The position numbers and the translations under genes were made by a program. DNA of 9,560 bases from JAEUSF01 sp964484145 (GTDB lineage Bacteria; Patescibacteriota; Doudnabacteria; UBA920), in contig CAZAED010000034.1 of assembly GCA_964484145.1 (NCBI GenBank), positions 1-9,560 of the forward strand. Reading direction: 5' to 3'. Of this stretch, positions 4,017 through 9,560 are shown piece after piece. A model generated the notes under the pieces. The model worked only from the letters and a program-made list of their open reading frames with translations. It had not been told where the DNA came from and searched no databases. How positions within the stretch are numbered: position 1 is the stretch's first letter; each line of letters opens with the position of its first letter.

Positions 4017-6542
4017 TTAACGAGGATTTACTCCGCCTGTTGTTGGTGTTGGCGAAGGTGCGGGAGCGCCAGATGATGTAGATTGCGCATTTGAAGAAGA
4101 ATTGCTAGCTTTTCCAATATTTTCTAATGTCTCACAAACAGTTGGGTAGGTTAATTTAAAAACCGGATAATTAGCGCATCCCGCATATGCTATTCCCACA
4201 ATTACAGCGATTATTACCAAAATACCAATGAAAAATGCTAGCGTCCATAAAACATATGGCATTATTATAGCAAGGCCTTGTTTAGCCAAATTTTTTGCAA
4301 CTGACTTGGCTACCTGACTAACCGCTTCTTTAGTTACTCCTCCGGCAGCGTCTGCCACAGGAAGTTGTGGTTGCGGAGCTGTCTCTGCTTCAGGATTTTC
4401 TTGCGCTTCTGGTTCTTTGACAGATTTATTTTCTTCCGGTTTTTGACCTTGTTGCTTTTGGTTTAAACCCGGTTTTTGTCCTGGTGCTTGCTCTCCGGGC
4501 TGACCTTCTTTAGCCAGGTCTCCATTAACACCTCCCCCTTCTCTTTCTTTGGGTTGTTTTTGTTCACTTTCGCCACCTTCAGAATCCAAATTATTTTCCG
4601 GCCCATTTAAAGACCCACCTAAAGGTCTATTAACTTTTGTACCACCTCCTGCGCCTTGGGTGGCAGATTTTGAACGCCCTGGCGCTGTTTGACCATTGCC
4701 TTTTGGCGCTCTTTCGTCCCCTGCCTCGCGCATATTCACCCGCTCTAAATCTTTATTTAAACCCGAAGGGCCTTTTACATTTCTTAATCGTGCCAAAATT
4801 TCTTCCCCGGCTTTGTTTGGCGTAACTTTTTGTTCTTGATTTTCTTTTGTATCCCCAGGCTCATTTTTTTTGCTAGCAGCATTACCAAAAACCTTAACTC
4901 TCGGTTCTTCTGTGCCATCTTGCTGCTTTAAAACAGCTTCTTTATTTTGTTTACTATTATCAGGTTGTGCCCCACCACTTTCAACTTCGTCTTCCAAAGG
5001 CTCTTGGTCATTAATATTTGGTTCTTGGGCAGACTGATTTTGTTTTAATTGACTTTGAGCTTGTAAATTTTCTTCAAGCTTAATATTAGTCTGTAAATCA
5101 GCACCAGGCTGTATGTTTCCAACCCCCTGTTCTTGTTCTTGTCCTTCCGATGCTTGCTCAGGCTCTTGCTGTGCTTCTTCGGCTAATATTTTACCTTGAG
5201 CCGAGACTGGGACATTAATATTTTCTTGTACACTTCCGCTTTCTGACGCAGAAACAGAAGTCTGACCAGAGGCTTGTACTTGTCCTTCTTTACTAACACC
5301 ACCAAAAGCCGAAACTTGTCCACTTACCCCTGCCGAAACCTGCGCAGAAACAGAAGCTCCCTGACTACCCTGCGAACTTGTCGTAATAGTTTGCTCGGCA
5401 GAGCCGCCCCCAGAACCAGTTTGCGAAACACTAGCTTCTTTTGTAACAGCCGCGCCCGCTGATACACCACTACCACCGGAAGATGTAGTTACATTTACAC
5501 TTTGCGCATCCTTAGTGGTAGTTCCAGACACTTCTGTTTTTACACCAGTAGTAGTTGTAGCAGCGCCAGATGTAGATACATTAACTGACCCATTTTCTGT
5601 TACCTGCCCGGTAGTTTCCATAGAAACTTCGCCTGAAATATTTTCGGCTGCTTCCGAGGTATTATCTTCTAAGTCAACGTTAGCTTCTACGCTAACTTTA
5701 CCCCCCACTGTTTTGTTGTTATTGCTCTGGACTTTTACCTGCTCTGCGCTTTTTGCTAAACGTATATGCTTAAACAAAACATCTTTATTGGCCTGATTTT
5801 GCGCAAGACTTAAAACTTCTTGTAAAATTTTTACGTTGCCTTTACTAGAAGCTTCTTTTGCCAAACTTTCCAGCTTGCTCCTGTCGTTTGCAGCTAAAGC
5901 ATTCTTAAACTGGGTTAATAAATTACTGTCAACAACTCCACCGGATGAACTAGACGCAACGTCGGTTAAAACTGAAGATAAATTTAATTTGTTACTAACA
6001 ATTCCAGGGTCTTGATTATTTATTCTTTCTGCTCTTTCCTGCGCCTGTTTTGCTTTTTTTGCTTTTTCCTCTGCGTCGTCGGTTTTTAGTAAAAAACTTA
6101 AACTTTTATTGATCTCGGCTTGAAAGCCTCTACCTATTAATACAATTCTAACCGGCGCACCTTCACCAATTAAATCTCCTTCGCTCTCAGGTACTCTAAA
6201 AACAATTTCATTTCCGCCGATTTGCTCAAAAGACCCTTTTTCTATTGGAAAAGGGTTGCCTTTAGATAACAAAAAGGCGCTAACAAAATTTTGAAGCCCC
6301 CCTTTAGACCAAATCCGAACCTTATCTTCCGGCCTAATAACCGCAAAACCATTTTGACTAACAGGAACAGACCCAACGGTAAGTTGGGTAATTATAATTT
6401 TTTCACCGTTCGGCAAAGGGTCTGACTCTTTACCAAGACGTAATTTTAAATAGCCATCATTGTTTTCCGAATCGCCCACGGGTTTTCCGGCCGCTATATC
6501 TTCTGCTTCAGCATCTGTAATTGTTTGGTTGTCGTCAGCCAT
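4017..6542 (-). CDS. Large low-complexity membrane protein of the VirB4 operon, function unknown
   Basis: An 841-residue protein I do not recognise. Residues 30-153 look like a globular beta-rich domain; 155-175 are a charged helix (Lys/Glu/Ala/Gln); 200-270 are helical; 275-450 are Ser/Thr/Gly/Val-rich with alternating beta-like repeats (VSAQVSAGVSGQVSAFGGVS is one run); 450-725 are Gln/Glu/Pro/Gly-rich and probably disordered. A basic amphipathic helix (737-757) leads into one strong transmembrane segment (762-788), then a short tail with two cysteines (C789, C803) and a Ser/Thr/Pro-rich end. There is no N-terminal signal peptide. By the positive-inside rule the ~760-residue N-terminal part would be cytoplasmic and only ~50 residues outside, odd for a sequence that resembles a surface stalk. 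It lies 85 bases after the VirB4 gene in the same direction, so a secretion-linked scaffold or coupling role is plausible but unproven. No Shine-Dalgarno precedes the ATG. Confidence 0.7.
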   Translation of the reverse strand: MADDNQTITDAEAEDIAAGKPVGDSENNDGYLKLRLGKESDPLPNGEKIIITQLTVGSVPVSQNGFAVIRPEDKVRIWSKGGLQNFVSAFLLSKGNPFPIEKGSFEQIGGNEIVFRVPESEGDLIGEGAPVRIVLIGRGFQAEINKSLSFLLKTDDAEEKAKKAKQAQERAERINNQDPGIVSNKLNLSSVLTDVASSSSGGVVDSNLLTQFKNALAANDRSKLESLAKEASSKGNVKILQEVLSLAQNQANKDVLFKHIRLAKSAEQVKVQSNNNKTVGGKVSVEANVDLEDNTSEAAENISGEVSMETTGQVTENGSVNVSTSGAATTTTGVKTEVSGTTTKDAQSVNVTTSSGGSGVSAGAAVTKEASVSQTGSGGGSAEQTITTSSQGSQGASVSAQVSAGVSGQVSAFGGVSKEGQVQASGQTSVSASESGSVQENINVPVSAQGKILAEEAQQEPEQASEGQEQEQGVGNIQPGADLQTNIKLEENLQAQSQLKQNQSAQEPNINDQEPLEDEVESGGAQPDNSKQNKEAVLKQQDGTEEPRVKVFGNAASKKNEPGDTKENQEQKVTPNKAGEEILARLRNVKGPSGLNKDLERVNMREAGDERAPKGNGQTAPGRSKSATQGAGGGTKVNRPLGGSLNGPENNLDSEGGESEQKQPKEREGGGVNGDLAKEGQPGEQAPGQKPGLNQKQQGQKPEENKSVKEPEAQENPEAETAPQPQLPVADAAGGVTKEAVSQVAKSVAKNLAKQGLAIIMPYVLWTLAFFIGILVIIAVIVGIAYAGCANYPVFKLTYPTVCETLENIGKASNSSSNAQSTSSGAPAPSPTPTTGGVNPR

Positions 6543-6630
6543 AAATAAAAAAACAATTAACCTTTAACGATTAACTATTAACTAAATGGGAATTCCCCGT
6601 TAATTGTTAATTGTAAATTGTTAATCGTTA
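6543..6630. repeat. Intergenic AT-rich inverted repeat with GGGAATTCCC core
   Basis: Left arm (about 6555-6587) is built of reiterated ATTAAC-type words; right arm (about 6598-6630) is built of their complement GTTAAT. The centre is the perfect 10-base palindrome GGGAATTCCC (6588-6597). The arms match imperfectly over about 30 bases. It fills the gap between the VirB4 gene and the 841-residue protein gene and just overlaps the end of the VirB4 gene. Confidence 0.75.
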
Positions 6631-8475
6631 GTTCAATTTTTCCTGGCTTTCCTGTATTTCTAAAAGCTGCTTTGGGTCTGTGGTAATAATTTGGTCTTCT
6701 ACGTAGGAGGCGTAAATTTTTATAGCCGCGTGCTTAAGACCGGCAAAGAAAATACCTTCTCCGACTTCACTTTCAAGCAGTAAATATTTTTCCCCTTCGG
6801 TTAAAAAGAAAGTTTCCGCAATTACATTTATAGCCGCGGGCGATTGTTTTAAAAGCAATTGAATAGATGAGTTAGTAACAATGGGCTTACCGTAAGGGCT
6901 AGCTAAAAAGTCTGCCACGTCCTGAGTTATGGTGGTTAAGCCCAAGTAATATTTTCTAGCGCGCTTAGCTATGCCAAACAAAAAGCGCGCACTATCTTCG
7001 TGTTGCATTAAAATCCAAGCTTCGTCTACAGCCAATATACGCTTTTTTAATTCCGCGCGCACAGAATTCCAAATATAGTTTAAAACTATATACATTGCAA
7101 TAGGCCTAAGTTCGTCTTCCAAATCTCTAATAGAAAAAATTACCAGTTGATTGTTTAAAACTACATTAGTCGGCTGGTTAAATAATCCGGCAAAAGTGCC
7201 TTGGGTATATTTTTCAAGCCTCTGCGCCAAACTTTCCGCACCAACCATACCGGACAAAATTTCCGTTAAGTCGTTCATGGTTGGCATTTCCGCTGTTCTA
7301 AAATCCGCCAAATTTTCCGTAATATCTTTTTTCCCGTAAGTCTGCCAAATAGCTTTATCCATTATAGCTTCTTCGGTTGGGTTTAGTTTACCCAGCATTA
7401 GACTAAACAACCCTAAAAGGTTAATAACAGCTGAGCGCAAAATATCTTTATGGTCTTCGCCCTCAAGGCCAATTGGCAAATCAAAAGGGTTAATGCGGGA
7501 ATTACTATTTAAAGACACGTTTAAATACGTTCCGCCCACTGCTTGAGCCAAATGTTGATATTCGTTTTCCGGGTCAATAACAATTACTTCCGTTCCTACC
7601 ATCATGGAACGAAGAATTTCAAGTTTTACGGTATAAGATTTCCCCGCGCCACTTTTAGCAAAAATAACTGAATTGGCATTTTCCATAGCAAATCGGTCAA
7701 ACAAAATAAGGCTGTTGTTATGCCGATTAATACCATACAAAATACCGTCGTTGGAAGTTAAGTCAGAAGAAACAAAAGGAAAAGTAGTGGAAAGCGGGCT
7801 GGTATTTAAGTTATTGCCAATATCAAGCAAGTCACTTCCGAGCGGCAAAGTAGAATTAAACCCGTCCTGGGTTTGCATTAACGCGCGTTTGGTTACAATT
7901 AATTTAGCTCCAAGACTAGACTCAAGAGTGGAAGAAAACTTGTCTAATTCTTTTAAGTCTTCGGCATAAATTGTAAAATACAGCGCGAATCTAAAATATT
8001 TTTCTGTGCCCTGCATAAGTTGGTCACGCAGGCCTTCTACGTCTTGGTAGGCGGTTTCCAGCATTGGGTCTCTAACCTGGCCTTTTTCATTGTTAATGGC
8101 CATTTGCGAACCAATTTCGCCAACTTTGCTTTTTAATTTCTTTAAAATTGTTTCGCTGTCTATTGGGTAAATAAACATAGAAACGTCTAAGGCGCCTTCG
8201 GACTGAATTATAAAAGAAAGCCAGTTGGTGGAAAGGAACCTCGGGTAAGCCAGCACAAAAAAAGTTCTGCCAAACTTGCCGTTAAGTTCAAAATTAGCGC
8301 CATCGAACTTTAAGGACGCTGGAGCTAGCAAGTCTTTAAGCGTAGTCAAGCCTTCACGATAAGTTTTTTCTACATCAATAAGACGCTTAGAGGCATCTTT
8401 TTCGCCTTCTAAATTTTTTAAGCGCTCTCTTTTTGCTTGTATATCTGCTTCGGTTTTTGGGGAAAATAAACTCAT
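6628..8475 (-). CDS. virB4: VirB4/TraC-family type IV secretion ATPase
   Basis: A 615-residue cytoplasmic, membrane-associated ATPase that powers substrate or pilus handling in type IV secretion and conjugation systems. The N-terminal ~230 residues form the divergent VirB4 N-domain, starting with a charged coiled segment (5-45). The C-terminal RecA-like domain is complete: Walker A AKSGAGKS (273-280), the family's VIDPENEY segment (299-306), INPFDLP (328-334), Walker B ILAVDEAW (480-487, with D484 and E485) and the TTITQD motif (514-519), then a tail with the SSIQLLLKQ segment (536-544). Length fits single-chain VirB4 proteins, somewhat shorter than the ~800 of many. Upstream lies a TraC/VirB4 N-terminal-like gene and downstream the 841-residue membrane protein, all one direction with gaps of about 85 bases filled by inverted repeats. 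No relaxase, VirD4 or pilin is seen, so the substrate is unknown. The start is ATG 8475; a weak AAAGG lies 13 bases before it. Confidence 0.92.
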   Translation of the reverse strand: MSLFSPKTEADIQAKRERLKNLEGEKDASKRLIDVEKTYREGLTTLKDLLAPASLKFDGANFELNGKFGRTFFVLAYPRFLSTNWLSFIIQSEGALDVSMFIYPIDSETILKKLKSKVGEIGSQMAINNEKGQVRDPMLETAYQDVEGLRDQLMQGTEKYFRFALYFTIYAEDLKELDKFSSTLESSLGAKLIVTKRALMQTQDGFNSTLPLGSDLLDIGNNLNTSPLSTTFPFVSSDLTSNDGILYGINRHNNSLILFDRFAMENANSVIFAKSGAGKSYTVKLEILRSMMVGTEVIVIDPENEYQHLAQAVGGTYLNVSLNSNSRINPFDLPIGLEGEDHKDILRSAVINLLGLFSLMLGKLNPTEEAIMDKAIWQTYGKKDITENLADFRTAEMPTMNDLTEILSGMVGAESLAQRLEKYTQGTFAGLFNQPTNVVLNNQLVIFSIRDLEDELRPIAMYIVLNYIWNSVRAELKKRILAVDEAWILMQHEDSARFLFGIAKRARKYYLGLTTITQDVADFLASPYGKPIVTNSSIQLLLKQSPAAINVIAETFFLTEGEKYLLLESEVGEGIFFAGLKHAAIKIYASYVEDQIITTDPKQLLEIQESQEKLN

Positions 8476-8479
8476 AGAA

Positions 8480-8561
8480 ACATTTTACCTTTAACATTTA
8501 ACATATGACTTTCAGACCGGTTTTTCCGGTAAATTGTCAAAGGTTAAATGTCAAATGTTTT
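8480..8561. repeat. Intergenic AT-rich inverted repeat with ACCGG/CCGGT core
   Basis: The core is a hairpin ACCGG-TTTTT-CCGGT (8516-8530). Flanking arms are composed of TTTAAC/ATTTAAC words on the left (8480-8508) and GTCAAAGG, TTAAATGT, CAAATGTTT words on the right (8532-8561); these are complementary with small offsets. It separates the VirB4 gene from the TraC-like gene and touches the latter's stop codon. Confidence 0.75.
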
Positions 8562-9240
8562 ACTCAACAATTTTAATATCTTTTAATTGGCCAAAATTTA
8601 CCATCGGGCTAGACTCAAAATTATAGGAGTTATAGTATAGCTGCATTATTTGTTCGGTATTAAGCCGCTCCGCCCGAACTCCGGCGCCGTTTAAATTTGC
8701 CTGCACAGCATTGACCCTTAAAGAAAGCTTTTCCGCAGCTTTTTCGAAATTGGCAATTCTTTCACTGGTTTCTTTGGCTTTACCGTTACCTAAGAGGCTG
8801 CTAAAAAAACCTGCCGCGGCCGGAAAAATACTTTCACCTAACGGCACTATTACATAAAAATTTTTATTCATTATACTGGCATTTTCAATAAGCCTACTGA
8901 CAAAGTCTATGTACTCTAAGGTCTGCACACGCAAAAGTTCATTTGTCTGTTTTTCCGCAATTTTTTTTAGTTTTTCAATATAGGCAGACACTTCCATTTT
9001 TCTGCTTTGCATTAATATCTGAATCGGGAATTCCAAAGAATTTAAAAACCTCTGGTAGCTAAAAATTAAAGAGTTTTGCTCTTCCTGGCTTTTTAAGTCA
9101 AAGTTTGTAGAAGACACGGTTAAAATAGCGCGCAGCGTACCGTCCTGCATAACCACACAATCGTTCTTTATTTCAGACAAGCGCAAAAAGCTTTGGGTAG
9201 TTTTACCGACTTTTTTATTTTTATTTTGCATCTCAAACAT
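8560..9240 (-). CDS. TraC/VirB4 N-terminal-like protein of the secretion operon
   Basis: With the ATG at 9240 the product is 226 residues. It resembles the TraC-like N-domain proteins that precede VirB4 in many Candidate Phyla Radiation genomes: a beta-rich start including DGTLRAILTVSSTNFDLKS, then SYQRFLNSLEFPIQILMQSR, a helical stretch rich in Lys/Glu, and a second beta segment FYVIVPLGES. It has no Walker motif, so it is not itself an ATPase; it probably forms part of the assembly with the VirB4 protein next door. No transmembrane helix is evident. The frame stays open upstream and a GTG at 9264 would add eight residues, but that stretch lies in the intergenic repeat; ATG 9240 has AAAGG nine bases before it, and ATG 9231 is a further option. 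The gene lies 84 bases before the VirB4 start. Family naming is from recall. Confidence 0.75.
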   Translation of the reverse strand: MFEMQNKNKKVGKTTQSFLRLSEIKNDCVVMQDGTLRAILTVSSTNFDLKSQEEQNSLIFSYQRFLNSLEFPIQILMQSRKMEVSAYIEKLKKIAEKQTNELLRVQTLEYIDFVSRLIENASIMNKNFYVIVPLGESIFPAAAGFFSSLLGNGKAKETSERIANFEKAAEKLSLRVNAVQANLNGAGVRAERLNTEQIMQLYYNSYNFESSPMVNFGQLKDIKIVE

Positions 9241-9286
9241 AAATACAAACCTTTGACCTTTCACATTTAACCTTTAACAGGTCAGC
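9241..9286. repeat. Short intergenic repeat between the S23-like and TraC-like genes
   Basis: A run of reiterated words on the plus strand (CCTTTGACC, TTTCACATTTAACC, TTTAACAGG) matching the left arms of the other intergenic repeats. TGACCT near 9254 and AGGTCA near 9280 can pair to close a hairpin. It looks like one arm of the family without the full opposite arm. Confidence 0.6.
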
Positions 9287-9560
9287 TCATTTCTTTGGAT
9301 TCTTTAATAAACTATCTCTAAACGCTGTAAGCTGATTTGCTAATTCCCCAGCCAGATTTAAATAATGCAATTGTTCCGATTCTAAAATATAATTATCATC
9401 TACAGCAATATCTAAACAAGAGACCACTTCATTTAAAGATGTATGGGAACGGTTTAAAAACAACGCAAAATCTTTATCTGTACCTCGGTCAGAACCTTCC
9501 GCAATATTTAATAAAATTGAATTCAACAATTTTATCAATTTCATTAATCCAAATTTAAAC
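9287..9560 (-). CDS. S23-family four-helix-bundle protein (partial, continues past the right edge)
   Basis: A small helical protein of the 23S rRNA-intervening-sequence (S23, four helix bundle) family: SILLNIAEGSDRGTDKDFAL, followed by FLNRSHTSLNEV and a further pair of helices, matches the family pattern SI-x-x-NIAEG-x-x-R-x-x-KDF-x-x-FL-x-x-x-x-x-SL-x-E. An ATG at 9544 would give an 85-residue product, but the frame stays open to the window edge, and the upstream codons read FKFGL before that methionine. Since this family has FGL about 13-17 residues before NIAEG, the real start is very probably beyond 9560 and the gene is partial here. Family members are ~110-130 residues, form pentamers of four-helix bundles and have no firmly known role; the fold is shared with the Avd protein of diversity-generating retroelements. 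It is the first gene visible of the leftward secretion-like operon, but may be unrelated to it. Confidence 0.8.
   Translation of the reverse strand, partial: FKFGLMKLIKLLNSILLNIAEGSDRGTDKDFALFLNRSHTSLNEVVSCLDIAVDDNYILESEQLHYLNLAGELANQLTAFRDSLLKNPKK

Noticed and set aside
5200..5700. Possible tandem protein repeats indicating an adhesin
   Set aside because: The Ser/Thr/Gly/Val stretches are irregular with no fixed period or sorting signal, and the predicted topology puts them in the cytoplasm, so an adhesin call is not supported.
5515..5796. 93-aa and other plus-strand frames within the 841-residue protein gene
   Set aside because: The repetitive Ser/Thr/Gly codons leave the opposite strand open by composition; no domain or ribosome binding site is seen.
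9287..9560. Avd protein of a diversity-generating retroelement
   Set aside because: The fold is related, but no reverse transcriptase or template/variable repeat pair is in the window and the motif pattern is that of ordinary S23 proteins.

Overview
The window looks like a chromosomal segment from an uncultivated, AT-leaning bacterium, most likely of the Candidate Phyla Radiation (Patescibacteria, Microgenomates-like). This is inference. It rests on the gene set (RadA beside a stripped-down VirB4/TraC-like module, a very large low-complexity membrane protein and an S23-type four-helix-bundle protein), on minus-strand genes mostly lacking a clear Shine-Dalgarno, and on ordinary use of TGA as a stop, which argues against the recoded SR1/Gracilibacteria lineages. 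No rRNA, tRNA, CRISPR array or transposase gene is visible.

Left part (1-1150, plus strand): the last 52 codons of a probable RecG helicase; a well-formed promoter (TTTACA-17-TATAAT); a DksA/TraR-type zinc-finger gene; a 76-aa ORF overlapping it by ATGA that carries a second, DksA-spaced zinc-finger motif; then about 190 bases (956-1146) that fold into an elaborate RNA with several hairpins and two possible pseudoknots. This block is visibly richer in G+C than the rest and uses a strong Shine-Dalgarno. It reads as one transcription unit: promoter, DksA-like gene, small finger gene, structured RNA.

Middle part (1153-3783, minus strand): radA (DNA recombination/repair ATPase), convergent with the left block, preceded by a gene for a membrane-anchored beta-propeller protein with its own promoter (TTGCCT-17-TATAAT at 3839-3867).

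Right part (4017-9560, minus strand): a probable operon running leftward: an S23-family four-helix-bundle protein (runs off the window), a TraC/VirB4 N-terminal-like protein, a VirB4-family ATPase with intact Walker motifs, and an 841-residue protein with one transmembrane helix near its C-terminus. The VirB4 pair and its two neighbours suggest a minimal type IV secretion-related or DNA-transfer/uptake machine at the membrane, with no relaxase, coupling protein or pilin in view.

Between the minus-strand genes lie unusual AT-rich imperfect inverted repeats made of short reiterated words around a small GC-rich core, and one separate GC-rich palindromic element (3893-3993) sits after the right-hand operon. 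The structured RNA beside the DksA-like gene and the intergenic repeat family are the parts least explained by known annotation.
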